A DNA stretch of 64,000 nt from DSUN01 sp035527715 (GTDB lineage Bacteria > Planctomycetota > PUPC01 > DSUN01), in contig DATKZY010000176.1 of assembly GCA_035527715.1 (NCBI GenBank), positions 44,560 through 108,559 of the forward strand. The letters are read 5' to 3'. Position 1 is the stretch's first letter. Every line of letters starts with the position of its first letter. The notes beneath the pieces were generated by a model. That model worked only from the letters and a program-made list of their open reading frames with translations, made no database searches and had not been told where the DNA came from. Position numbers and translations under genes: made by a program. This document shows positions 23,011 to 30,529 of the stretch, one piece after another.

Positions 23011-23063
23011 TTGCGTTCCGCGGGAGTCTCGCTATACTGGTAGGTGGAGATGAATGCAGGAGG
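23011..23063 (+). promoter_or_regulatory. Promoter and ribosome site of the retropepsin-like gene (copy 2 of a shared element)
   Basis: -35 TTGCGT at 23011-23016, 16-base spacer, -10 TATACT at 23033-23038, AGGAGG at 23058-23063, ATG at 23070. Every element sits at the same relative position as in copy 1 (20211-20263). Confidence 0.75.
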
Positions 23064-23069
23064 CCGAGC

Positions 23070-23531
23070 ATGGGCACGTTTCGCATAGACTGCGAGATCG
23101 AGCACATTCGGACGGGCAAGAAGGCGGCAGTGAAAGGACTCCTCGTGGACACGGGGGCCGAGCTCACCTGGCTCCCTCAAGAGGTCCTGGCTGGCATTGG
23201 CACGGCCATTGCCAAGAAGGACCAGCAGTTCGTCATGGCCAACGGCCAGACCATCACCCGCTCCATCGGCTACGTCATCCTGCGTGCCGATGGCTTCGAG
23301 ACCGTGGACGAGGTGGTCTTCGGCCAGCCTGGGGACATGGCAATTCTCGGCTCCCACACCCTCGAGGGCTTCGGCGCCGTCGTGGACCCCCGCAGGAAAA
23401 AACTCGTCGCCGCCGGTCCCTACCCCGCCGCCCCCGTTGCGGCCCCAACCCGGTGGACCGAACACCACTACCTGGCTCGCCCCGGTGAGCGTATAGCAGA
23501 CGGATCCGCGTCCCCTGGTTCCTGCTCCTGA
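23070..23531 (+). CDS. Retropepsin-like (clan AA) aspartic protease
   Basis: A 153-residue single-domain aspartic protease of the retropepsin-like type, active as a dimer in known members. The catalytic motif is GLLVDTGAELTWLP (Asp about residue 29), and the flap/core strand is MANGQTITRSIGYVIL. The second signature ILGSHTLEGFGAVVDPRRKKLV closes the domain at about residue 115. The last roughly 35 residues are low-complexity and probably not part of the fold. There is no signal peptide, so it is likely cytoplasmic. The gene shares its upstream element with the DUF433/DUF5615 operon, which suggests common regulation or spread of that element. The substrate is unknown. Confidence 0.82.
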   Translation: MGTFRIDCEIEHIRTGKKAAVKGLLVDTGAELTWLPQEVLAGIGTAIAKKDQQFVMANGQTITRSIGYVILRADGFETVDEVVFGQPGDMAILGSHTLEGFGAVVDPRRKKLVAAGPYPAAPVAAPTRWTEHHYLARPGERIADGSASPGSCS

Positions 23532-23559
23532 AGTTCGCGCTTGACAAACGGCCTCATAG

Positions 23560-23610
23560 CAGATTCTTCGCTCCGCCCGCCGGGAGGCCGGCTCCGCTCA
23601 GAATGACACC
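23560..23610. repeat. Dispersed-type inverted element in intergenic gap
   Basis: AGATTCTTCGCTCCG is followed by GGCTCCGCTCAGAATGACACC, with GGAGGCCGGCTCC-type internal pairing. It looks like a dispersed non-coding repeat. The rest of the 23532-23801 gap shows no gene. Confidence 0.4.
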
Positions 23611-23801
23611 TTCTTTCAGCTTATCTCCTGTGCCAATAAGGAGTTGCATCCTTCGGCGCAGGGGAAAGTAGCGTTGTAGTGCTAATCACTAATCAAGATC
23701 TGCCCCCGGAGCTGAGCACAAGGACGAGTCGGCGCCCAGATCGTCGTTGTCGCGGAAAATGCGAGCCACGTCATCTTCCACTGGGTGGTAGTCCCCGCAG
23801 G

Positions 23802-24431
23802 CTAGAAGCCCGTGTCCCCGTCTTCGGGGCGGAGTTGCTGTGCGACGAGTTCCTGCCAGGTGGCGAGGGTCGCGGGGTCGGCGCCGGCGGCGCGGAGGCA
23901 GTCGAGGACCGGGCCGCGGGGGCGCTTGAGCGCCGGGAACTTGAGGAGGAGCATGGCAAGGTCGCGCCAGTCGGTGCCCGATTTGGGTTGGCCGCGGCGG
24001 TCGTGGTAGGCCATGACTTTGTGGGCCACTAACTCCGGCGGGGCGATGACGAGCACGCCTTCGATTCGCTGTGCCGCTGGCAGGGTCTCGACGGGGCGGA
24101 TGTCCACCAGGTGGCGGTTCCCTGCCTTCCTGACCTGAAACAGCCTGTGCCCCTTCCCGCCGCCGAGCCGCCGAACGCGCACGGCGATGTGAAATCGGCC
24201 CCTGAGGAAGTCCCTCATCTCGTCGGCCAGGGCGGCGGAGCGGTCGGACAGGAGGTCAATGTCCTGGGTCATTCGGGGCTCGGGCACGTAGGCGTTCACG
24301 GCCTGGGCACCGATCACGACGGCGTCGTCACGGCCCTGAAGGAACTCCAGAACCGCCTGCTGGATCGTGGCCAACGGCAAGGGTTCGTGCATGGCGAACT
24401 CCCGAAATGTCAGGACGCCGGCGTTGAGCAT
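23802..24431 (-). CDS. Nucleotidyltransferase-like protein (MNT / AbiEii-like)
   Basis: A 209-residue protein with a minimal nucleotidyltransferase pattern: DDAVVIGAQAVNAYVPEPRMTQDIDLLSD, where the G-x-A-V and the Asp-Ile-Asp pair match the metal-binding acidic motif of DUF6036/AbiEii-type enzymes. Later comes VIAPPELVAHKVMAYHDRRGQPKSGTDWRDLAMLLLKF, the helical part typical of these proteins, with Lys and Asp residues in the usual places. Such proteins are toxins, or adenylylating antitoxins in HEPN/MNT pairs. No partner is adjacent. The start ATG at 24431 was chosen for AGGAG 8 bases upstream; a longer form from 24476 has none. Promoter at 24475-24502. Confidence 0.75.
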   Translation of the reverse strand: MLNAGVLTFREFAMHEPLPLATIQQAVLEFLQGRDDAVVIGAQAVNAYVPEPRMTQDIDLLSDRSAALADEMRDFLRGRFHIAVRVRRLGGGKGHRLFQVRKAGNRHLVDIRPVETLPAAQRIEGVLVIAPPELVAHKVMAYHDRRGQPKSGTDWRDLAMLLLKFPALKRPRGPVLDCLRAAGADPATLATWQELVAQQLRPEDGDTGF

Positions 24432-24474
24432 GTGCGGCTCCTGCCTCGAATGGCGTACAGCCCCATCTATGCCC

Positions 24475-24502
24475 ATTCTAGGCCGCGCGCCCTGAAAGTC
24501 AA
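24475..24502 (-). promoter_or_regulatory. Promoter of the nucleotidyltransferase gene
   Basis: TTGACT (complement 24497-24502), 16-base spacer, TAGAAT (complement 24475-24480). The -35 overlaps the stop codon of the upstream DUF2088 gene. Confidence 0.7.
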
Positions 24503-25755
24503 GCGTGGCCCGTGGGAACGAACATGTCCAGCAACGCGTTGCCGGGGCCGAACCCGAGGTCGTGAGGCCGGCCGGTGACAGTGAGGCGGGGGTTGGAGTG
24601 GGCTTCGGGGAGGAGGGATTCGGAGATTTCGAGCTCGGCGAGGGAGAGGGTGTCGCGGATCCAGACGACGCGAGCCTCGGCAGGCGAAGGGGCGATGGTG
24701 GCGCCTAACGCGGCCTCCAACGCCTCGCGGTCGGTGTCGAAGGCATACGGCACGCGGGCGAGGTGCAGGTGCAAGGCCGTGGCGCAGTTGAGGAAGGTGG
24801 CCTTCGGGTCCATCTTCTCGATGAGGCGGCGGACGGTGACGTCCGCAAGGCCGATGCCGCTGGCGTTGCCCTCGCTGGCGGGGGTGAGGTCGCGGACGAA
24901 GATGACCTGGATCCGCGGCCCAGGCCGGTCGCGGCCGATGACGTTCGTGTCCATCCCCACGCCCGAGATGTCCTTGCCCATGCGGTCCACGATCAGCACG
25001 TCAATGTCGCTGAAGGGCAGGCGGCCCATGCGGCGCTTGGCCTCTTCGAGGAGGGCCGGCTCGCGGGTGAGGAATTCGTTGGCCGGCAAACCAACGATTC
25101 GCGCCGTCTGGTCGAGTCCGTTCTCGATGATGCCGAGTCCGCCGAGGACGGAGGTGTGCTTGAGCAGGAGCGGTAGGGCCGCCTGAAAGGTCTGGGGGAA
25201 GCCGAACCTGGCGAAGGCGCGGTGATAGAGGCGCGCGCCCTCGGGCTTGCCGGCGCCGATGAGAAGGATTTTCGCCAGGCCGCTCTCGCACGGGCCGATG
25301 AAGTGCGAGTGGGGCTTGATGCGGTTGACGACGAACACGTGGTCGGCCGCCGCCGCGTGGCGGTCGAAGAGGACGGGGATGCCCTCGGGCGTCTCGGCGA
25401 GCTTCACGGCATCGGCCGAGGAGCGGACGGGCGCCCCGACGCCCTCCTCGGTGATGCCGTAGTGGTGGAGCACGTTGGCCTGGCGTTCGGCGGTTCCACC
25501 GCCGTGGCTGCCCATGGCGGGGAAGACGAAGGGCTGGAGCCCGGCCTCCTCGAGCGCGGCGACGGCGCCGGCGATGATCTCGGCGATGTTGGCGATGCCG
25601 CGGCTGGAGCCTGTGACGGCGACGGTCTGGCCGTGGCGAATGGGCGCGCCGGCGAGGAGGCGCGCCGTCTCGCTCTTCGCCGTTTCGCGGGGATTGGCGA
25701 GGCGCTCGTCGTCGAGCTTCTGGCGGATGCGGATCATTCGTGGTAGGGTATTCAT
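24499..25755 (-). CDS. LarA-like (DUF2088) protein
   Basis: A 418-residue protein of the lactate racemase-like DUF2088 family. Seen in order: VAVTGSSRGIANIAEII, FVFPAMGSHGGGTAERQANVL, DHVFVVNRIKPHSHFIGPCESGLAKILLIGAGKPEGARLYH, DIDVLIVDRMGKDISGVGMDTNVIGR and SEGNASGIGLADVTVRRLI. LarA itself racemises lactate with a nickel-pincer cofactor. Members with the GSHGGGTAE motif form a separate branch with unproven substrates, so I give no reaction. The start is ATG at 25755, which sits about one base after the predicted transcription start of the promoter at 25763-25790 and would give a leaderless mRNA. An ATG at 25764 is the alternative. Confidence 0.8.
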   Translation of the reverse strand: MNTLPRMIRIRQKLDDERLANPRETAKSETARLLAGAPIRHGQTVAVTGSSRGIANIAEIIAGAVAALEEAGLQPFVFPAMGSHGGGTAERQANVLHHYGITEEGVGAPVRSSADAVKLAETPEGIPVLFDRHAAAADHVFVVNRIKPHSHFIGPCESGLAKILLIGAGKPEGARLYHRAFARFGFPQTFQAALPLLLKHTSVLGGLGIIENGLDQTARIVGLPANEFLTREPALLEEAKRRMGRLPFSDIDVLIVDRMGKDISGVGMDTNVIGRDRPGPRIQVIFVRDLTPASEGNASGIGLADVTVRRLIEKMDPKATFLNCATALHLHLARVPYAFDTDREALEAALGATIAPSPAEARVVWIRDTLSLAELEISESLLPEAHSNPRLTVTGRPHDLGFGPGNALLDMFVPTGHA

Positions 25756-25762
25756 GGCTACC

Positions 25763-25790
25763 ATGATGGCGATTCCGCAGGGCTTGTCAA
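25763..25790 (-). promoter_or_regulatory. Promoter candidate for the DUF2088 gene
   Basis: TTGACA (complement 25785-25790), 16-base spacer, CATCAT (complement 25763-25768). The predicted start of transcription nearly coincides with the ATG at 25755. Confidence 0.5.
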
Positions 25791-25797
25791 ACCTCTC

Positions 25798-25826
25798 TTG
25801 ACACCCCTCCACCCGTGGCATAGACT
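25798..25826 (+). promoter_or_regulatory. Promoter of the HEPN-like gene pair
   Basis: TTGACA at 25798-25803, 17-base spacer, TAGACT at 25821-25826, 58 bp upstream of the GTG at 25884. Confidence 0.65.
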
Positions 25827-25883
25827 ATGGGGTGGAAGGGGGGCCGGCGCATTTGACATCGCATGAGGATTGGGGGCTAAGCT

Positions 25884-26378
25884 GTGGCAGCGGTCGCTGA
25901 GAAACCCCGGGCTGTGACCAAGAAGCACGTCGAGGAACGGCTGCGCGACTGGGAGCGCCGCCTGCGCGAACTCTTTGCGCGGGTGGAGAAATGGAGCATT
26001 GCTCAGTGGGGTAAGGGGTGCGTCACCCACGGCAGCATTGTTCCTCCCCGCGAGTATGCGATGGAGGAGGCCGGCGTCGGCCCCCGCAGGCTGCCGACCT
26101 TGACGGTGCAGGTGCCCCAGGCTGGCAACATGCCTATGACTATCTCGCTCGTCCCGAGTTGCCTCTGGATCATTGGGGCAAACGGCCGGGTGGACGTGAG
26201 AGTCGGGGTTAAGGGCGGCGAGCTTTTTCTTCAACGCTCGGTCCACCATGTTCTTGTGGATCTAGGCGGGAAGGATGGGCAGTCCAGCGACTGGCAGATT
26301 CGCAACCGCGACCCACGCAAGGTTCTCGAGCCCTTTACTAAGGACGTTCTGTTGCGGATCGCCAGCGGCAGGCCGTAG
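25884..26378 (+). CDS. Unknown protein, first gene of a HEPN-like pair
   Basis: A 164-residue soluble protein from a GTG start. The N-terminal about 45 residues are a charged helix (KKHVEERLRDWERRLRELFARVEKW); the middle and C-terminal parts are beta-rich (LPTLTVQVP, PMTISLVPSCLWIIGANGRVDVRVG, HHVLVDLGG, WQIRNRDPRKVLEPFTKDVLLRI). I recognise no family. It is followed after 24 bp by a HEPN-like gene and shares its promoter, so the two may form a toxin-antitoxin or defence pair, with this protein as the possible partner (inference). Confidence 0.65.
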   Translation: MAAVAEKPRAVTKKHVEERLRDWERRLRELFARVEKWSIAQWGKGCVTHGSIVPPREYAMEEAGVGPRRLPTLTVQVPQAGNMPMTISLVPSCLWIIGANGRVDVRVGVKGGELFLQRSVHHVLVDLGGKDGQSSDWQIRNRDPRKVLEPFTKDVLLRIASGRP

Positions 26379-26402
26379 GCTGGGCATCAAAGGGGCGGCG
26401 GC

Positions 26403-26846
26403 TTGAAGAGCTTGCGGGACATCTACTCTGCCTACACGGAAGCCGACGGCAACCTCGAGTTGAAGCAACGCGCGGCGAAGAGCCAATTATCCCAAGCCCG
26501 TTGGGAACTCCTGAGAAGCATCAACGACCAGGCATTCTTCATGATGCTGTTCGCCTGCTTCGAGGGGCGTATTACCGATCTGTGCAAGCGGCTTGTTGAC
26601 TCAAGAAGCAAGGCATCCGCCTGGCGCAGGCGACGGGCGTGGGACACGATTGACGTGTCCAGACTCCACTTCATGCGCAAGGCGGCTCTTCTCATTGAGA
26701 AGGGAAGCGCGGACTACCAAAGGATAGATGGCCTGTACGATGTGCGATGCGACATCGCACACGAAGCGCCCAGGAAGACGGGGGCAATCAACCTGGCGGC
26801 GGAGTACCGGGAGATCTGTCGCTTGTGGCGGGCGCTTAGCGCCTGA
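26403..26846 (+). CDS. HEPN-like protein (candidate RNase)
   Basis: A 147-residue all-helical protein. Near the C-terminus, YDVRCDIAHEAPRKTG contains R-x4-H (RCDIAH), the spacing of the HEPN RNase catalytic motif, although the position after Arg is Cys instead of the common Asn/Asp/His. The preceding helices FFMMLFACFEGRITDLCKRLV and FMRKAALLIEKGSADYQRIDGL fit the four-helix HEPN layout. The start is TTG at 26403, the first in-frame start after the upstream gene, with a GGGGCGG stretch just before it. The co-transcribed upstream gene is of unknown family. The HEPN call is moderate. Confidence 0.65.
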   Translation: MKSLRDIYSAYTEADGNLELKQRAAKSQLSQARWELLRSINDQAFFMMLFACFEGRITDLCKRLVDSRSKASAWRRRRAWDTIDVSRLHFMRKAALLIEKGSADYQRIDGLYDVRCDIAHEAPRKTGAINLAAEYREICRLWRALSA

Positions 26847-26891
26847 GCAAGCGGCGGAGCCGTCGAAGGGCGGCCGAAGGACGGGTAGGCG

Positions 26892-27461
26892 GTGAATCGA
26901 AGCGACAGGTTCCTCCAGGCGCTTCTGATTGTCTCGCTCGTGTGCCTGTCGTGGCTGGGGATGATGGTGGTGCACGAGTGCGGCCACGTGCTCCACGCCT
27001 GGCTCGGCGGGGGGACGGTGACAGGCGTGCTCCTCCACCCGCTGAAGATCTCGATGACGCAGGTGTATCCCAACCCGCATCCGCTGTTCGAGCGGTGGGG
27101 CGGGGCGGCCTGGGGCTGCCTGATTCCGCTTGGGATGCTTGCCGTCGCCCGGATGGCTCGGGCGCGGTTCGCCTACCTCGTGCGGTTCTTCGCGGGGTTC
27201 TGTCTCATCGCCAACGGGGTCTACATCGGCCTGGGGTCGTTCGACCGGGTTGGGGATGCGGGGAACCTGATGAGTCTTGGCACTCCTCGATGGGTGCTCG
27301 TGCTGTTCGGGGCCGTGACGTCGGCGTTGGGCTTGTGGCTGTGGCACGGCCTCCGCCCGACGAAGCAGCCCGTGTGCCGCGGCCACGCGATCGGGGCCTT
27401 CGCGCTCCTCGTGCTGGTCGTGGTGGCCGAGCTGGCCTTCTACCGGCCGGGCTGGCCGTGA
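26892..27461 (+). CDS. M50-like membrane zinc metalloprotease
   Basis: A 189-residue membrane protein with the zinc motif HECGH (residues 28-32) inside its first membrane helix (LLIVSLVCLSWLGMMVVHECGHVLHAWLGG), as in site-2-type M50 proteases. Further helices are at about 75-92, 97-117, 134-152 and 163-183. A clear third ligand of the N-P-D type is not obvious; GDAGNLMSLG (about 123) is a candidate. It starts with GTG 45 bp after the HEPN-like gene and converges with the next gene, leaving 9 bp between their ends. The role is unknown. Confidence 0.75.
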   Translation: MNRSDRFLQALLIVSLVCLSWLGMMVVHECGHVLHAWLGGGTVTGVLLHPLKISMTQVYPNPHPLFERWGGAAWGCLIPLGMLAVARMARARFAYLVRFFAGFCLIANGVYIGLGSFDRVGDAGNLMSLGTPRWVLVLFGAVTSALGLWLWHGLRPTKQPVCRGHAIGAFALLVLVVVAELAFYRPGWP

Positions 27462-27470
27462 GGGGTGGCC

Positions 27471-27887
27471 TCAGGGGAGAATCTCGATTTGGTCAGGGGA
27501 GTCGAGGATCATCTCGGGGCGGCCCTTGTAGTCCTTGATGAGGCCGGTCAGGCGCACCTTCTTGCCGCGGTAGATGTCCTGCGGGTCCGGCGGAAAGACG
27601 GCGAAGCGGCTCGCGAAGATCACGGCAGAGAAGGTCTTCTGCCAGTCGGAATGGAAGTTGAGGAAGCAGGCCTTCTCGGTCCTGTGTGTCTCGACAATCA
27701 CGCCTTCCACCGTGCCGTATTCGCCGACGTGCCGGGCGGCGCGGTGCCAGGGGATGATGTCGTCCGTCGGCGCCTGGGGGCGGACGAACCACGTCTTGGC
27801 GACGAAGAGCACGCCAAGTGCCGCCGCGGCGGCCACGCCGACCTTGACCAGGAACATGACCAGATCGCGTCTCGGCGAATCCGCCAT
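27471..27887 (-). CDS. Membrane-anchored OB-fold-like protein
   Basis: A 138-residue protein with one N-terminal membrane anchor (about residues 9-29, LVMFLVKVGVAAAAALGVLFV). A compact beta domain follows: HVGEYGTVEGVIVETHRTEKACFLNFHSDWQKTFSAVIF and RGKKVRLTGLIKDYKGRPEMILDSPDQIEIL. The pattern G-x-V-x-G ... F-L-N-F ... V-x-L-T-G-x-I-x-x-Y-x-G-x-P-x-I is typical of OB-fold domains linked to nuclease or tRNA-anti families. It starts at ATG 27887 with GGAGGG 5 bases upstream. Promoter at 27932-27959. A nucleic-acid or protein ligand is possible, but nothing in the neighbourhood decides it. Confidence 0.75.
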   Translation of the reverse strand: MADSPRRDLVMFLVKVGVAAAAALGVLFVAKTWFVRPQAPTDDIIPWHRAARHVGEYGTVEGVIVETHRTEKACFLNFHSDWQKTFSAVIFASRFAVFPPDPQDIYRGKKVRLTGLIKDYKGRPEMILDSPDQIEILP

Positions 27888-27931
27888 TGCCGCCCTCCGC
27901 GGGCCGCAGTCGGGGAAAGGCACGCCCGCAC

Positions 27932-27959
27932 ATTATACGGCTTTACACGCTTGTGACAA
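27932..27959 (-). promoter_or_regulatory. Promoter of the OB-fold-like gene
   Basis: TTGTCA (complement 27954-27959), 16-base spacer, perfect TATAAT (complement 27932-27937). Confidence 0.75.
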
Positions 27960-27967
27960 AGCGCGGC

Positions 27968-27996
27968 TTGACGCCTCGGCACCCCAGCGCCATGAT
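27968..27996 (+). promoter_or_regulatory. Promoter candidate for the 28025-38783 operon
   Basis: TTGACG at 27968-27973, 17-base spacer, CATGAT at 27991-27996. Transcription would begin near 28003, just ahead of the GGAGG at 28012-28016. Confidence 0.55.
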
Positions 27997-28024
27997 GGAG
28001 CGTAAGTTGCCGGAGGATGTTCCG

Positions 28025-29332
28025 ATGCGAACGGGTTTCGCTGTTGCTGTGGCGTTGTCGCTCTGCGCGGCGGATGCGTGGGCGGCGTCGGCTGAGCCCC
28101 CGCCGACGGTGCGCGTGGCGGCCATCCAGTGCTACTCGCGCATGGGCGAGGTCGAGCGCAACCGCAAGCTGCTCACGGGCCTCATCGAGAAGGCCGCGGG
28201 ACAGGGGGCCAAGATCGTCGTCCTGCCCGAATGCGCCGTGCAAGGCTACATGGACCCCGGCCGCAATGTGACGTGGAGCGCGAAGGCCAAGGGCGAAGGC
28301 CAACTGGCCGTCCAGGAGCACGCGGAGTCGGTGCCCGGCCCGTCCACCAGGCACTTCGCCGAGCTGGCGAAGAAGCTGGGGATCTACCTCGTCGTGCCGC
28401 TCATCGAGGCGGCGGGGGACGAGTTCTACAACGCCCAGGTGCTCCTCGGCCCCGAGGGGAAGGTGCTTCTGCACCATCGCAAGTGGAACCTGTGGCCGCC
28501 GGGCGACGCCACCTGGGCCAGCCCGGGCACGCGGCCCGTCCAGGTGGCCGACACGCCGCTGGGCCGCCTCGGCCTGATGATCTGCTACGACGTGCACAAG
28601 CTGCCCGAGGAGCTGAAGAAGGCGGGCGCCGACGTCGTGCTCTACTCCGTCGGCTGGTACGGCCCGAACACGGAGACGTGGTTCGGCGACGTGTTCCCCC
28701 GGCGCTACGTGGTGCGGAACGGCTTCGCCGCCGTGGCGGCGAACTGGTCGGCGGAGCCCGGCGCGCCCGGCTGGCCCGGCCACGGCTACAGTTGCGTCGT
28801 CGCCCCCGACGGCAAGGTGCTGGCGATGGCGAAGACGACGCGCGGCGACGAGATCGTTCTGGCCGACGTGCCGACGCGTTCGCCGCGCCGCCTGCTCGAG
28901 GAGAAGGCCCTGAAGCGCTATCCGCCCAACAGGGGGCCGGTGGACGTGGACAACCTGTTCTCGCGCCAGAACCCCGGCTACAAGCAGCGTGCGGGCGAGT
29001 TCTACGAGAAGGAGTACCTGGGCAAGGCGGTGGAGCAGCTCGCCGAAGCGGTCGGCCTCGCGGAGGAACAGCTCCCCTTCGCCAAGGCCATCCTGCGGGC
29101 CTACATCTACGAATGGCTCGACGCCTGTGTGCGCGGCGGGGGCGCCGTGGCCGCCGAGCACCTCGAGCGGGCGCTCGCCGCGATGGACGAGCGCTGCCAG
29201 GGCGAGCTCAAGGACGACCAGTACCCGAAATACCTGGAATGGCGCAAAGACCGCACCGGTGCCAGGAACGCCTTGGCGTTCCTCATGAGGCCGCTCCCTC
29301 CTCCGCCCCACCTTCCAGGGATCAACGAATGA
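28025..29332 (+). CDS. Exported carbon-nitrogen hydrolase (nitrilase family)
   Basis: A 435-residue nitrilase-superfamily amidase with a signal peptide (MRTGFAVAVALSLCAADAWA). The catalytic triad is visible: Glu in IVVLPECAVQGY, Lys in LHHRKWNLWPPG and Cys in RLGLMICYDVHKLP. The core ends near DEIVLADVP (about residue 280). The roughly 150 extra C-terminal residues are helical and of unknown type. The family cleaves amides, nitriles or N-carbamoyl groups; the substrate is unknown. The start ATG follows GGAGG by 8 bases. The stop overlaps the next start (ATGA), and it is the first of six exported-protein genes in one direction, so a role in releasing N-linked groups from a glycan is possible (inference). 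Confidence 0.88.
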   Translation: MRTGFAVAVALSLCAADAWAASAEPPPTVRVAAIQCYSRMGEVERNRKLLTGLIEKAAGQGAKIVVLPECAVQGYMDPGRNVTWSAKAKGEGQLAVQEHAESVPGPSTRHFAELAKKLGIYLVVPLIEAAGDEFYNAQVLLGPEGKVLLHHRKWNLWPPGDATWASPGTRPVQVADTPLGRLGLMICYDVHKLPEELKKAGADVVLYSVGWYGPNTETWFGDVFPRRYVVRNGFAAVAANWSAEPGAPGWPGHGYSCVVAPDGKVLAMAKTTRGDEIVLADVPTRSPRRLLEEKALKRYPPNRGPVDVDNLFSRQNPGYKQRAGEFYEKEYLGKAVEQLAEAVGLAEEQLPFAKAILRAYIYEWLDACVRGGGAVAAEHLERALAAMDERCQGELKDDQYPKYLEWRKDRTGARNALAFLMRPLPPPPHLPGINE

Positions 29333-30519
29333 CCCCTCGATTCGCACCCGTGGTGTGGCTGACCGTTGCCTTGGCCGCGCGCGCCGAGGTCGCCGGCTGG
29401 CGAACGGCCAACGCCACGTATCCCGACGCCACGCCGCCGCTGGAGTGGGGCGCGGAGGAGAAGCCGAACATCCGCTGGAAGGCCCAGGTGGGCAAGAGCT
29501 ACTCCTCGCCCATCGTGGTGGCCGGCAAGGTGTTCGTGGCCGCCGAGCCCGACTGGCTCGTGTGCCTCGACGCGGCGACCGGCAAGGTGCTGTGGAAAGT
29601 GTCGAACAGCTTCGCCGATGCGGGCGCCGAGGAGAAGCCCGTGAAGTCGAACGCGGGCAACACGGCGGCGACGCCGACGAGCGACGGGGAGCGCGTGTGG
29701 GCCGTGTTCGCCAGCGGCATCGTCGCCTGTTACGACGTGGACGGCAAGCGACAGTGGATCCGCTACTTCGGCCTGCCGATGCTGCTTCAGTTCGCACGCG
29801 CCGCCTCACCGGTCCTCGCCGGCGACAAGCTGCTTGTGACTCTGAACCACCTCTTCGCCCTCGACGCGAGGACGGGGAAGCTCCTCTGGAAGGCCGAAGA
29901 GGTGCACGAGACGTATGGCACCCCCGCCGTGGCGAAGATCGGCGACACCGAAGTCGCGCTCACGCCCGAGGGCTACGCCGTGCGCCTCGCCGACGGCAAG
30001 GTGCTGGCGAGCGAGTTGGGCACGCTGAAGTACGGCACGCCCTTTGTGCGTCAGGGCGTCGCCTACTTCATCGGCTTCGACGCCAAGGCGCTCCGGCTCC
30101 CGCCGCAGGCCGGCGACAAGCTCGTTGCGAAGGAGCTGTGGACCGCGGAGCTGGAGGGCGAGTTCTTCTCGTCCCCCGTCTATCTCGAAGGCCTGCTCTA
30201 CATCGTCAACGACGCGGGGATGCTCTACGCCCTCGACGCGAAGACGGGCAAGACCGTCGTCGAGAAGGAGCTGGACCTCCCGAACGCCAGCGGCAAGCCG
30301 GGCACCCTGCCCGCCCACATCTATCCGAGCATCGTGCTCGCGGGGAAGCACTTGTTCGTGTTCAACGACATCGGCACGTGCCTCATCCTGGCGCCTGGCC
30401 GCGAGCCGAAGGCCGTGGGCCGGAACTCGCTCCCCGCCGGCGCCCCGGGCACGCCCGTGTTCGCGGGCAAGCACGTCTTCGCCCGAGGTGGTCAAAGCCT
30501 CTACTGCATCGGCGAGTGA
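29329..30519 (+). CDS. Exported PQQ-type beta-propeller protein
   Basis: A 396-residue protein with a signal peptide (about residues 1-19) and repeated PQQ/BamB-like blades: SYSSPIVVAGKVFVAAE followed by LVCLDAATGKVLWK, then LFALDARTGKLLWKAEE, YGTPAVAKIGDTEVAL and LYALDAKTGKTVVEKEL. Such eight-bladed propellers in planctomycetes are usually extracytoplasmic and bind proteins or ligands. No PQQ-enzyme catalytic residues are evident. It overlaps the hydrolase gene by 4 bases and is followed 10 bp later by the next gene. Confidence 0.87.
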   Translation: MTPRFAPVVWLTVALAARAEVAGWRTANATYPDATPPLEWGAEEKPNIRWKAQVGKSYSSPIVVAGKVFVAAEPDWLVCLDAATGKVLWKVSNSFADAGAEEKPVKSNAGNTAATPTSDGERVWAVFASGIVACYDVDGKRQWIRYFGLPMLLQFARAASPVLAGDKLLVTLNHLFALDARTGKLLWKAEEVHETYGTPAVAKIGDTEVALTPEGYAVRLADGKVLASELGTLKYGTPFVRQGVAYFIGFDAKALRLPPQAGDKLVAKELWTAELEGEFFSSPVYLEGLLYIVNDAGMLYALDAKTGKTVVEKELDLPNASGKPGTLPAHIYPSIVLAGKHLFVFNDIGTCLILAPGREPKAVGRNSLPAGAPGTPVFAGKHVFARGGQSLYCIGE

Positions 30520-30529
30520 AGGAACGAAT

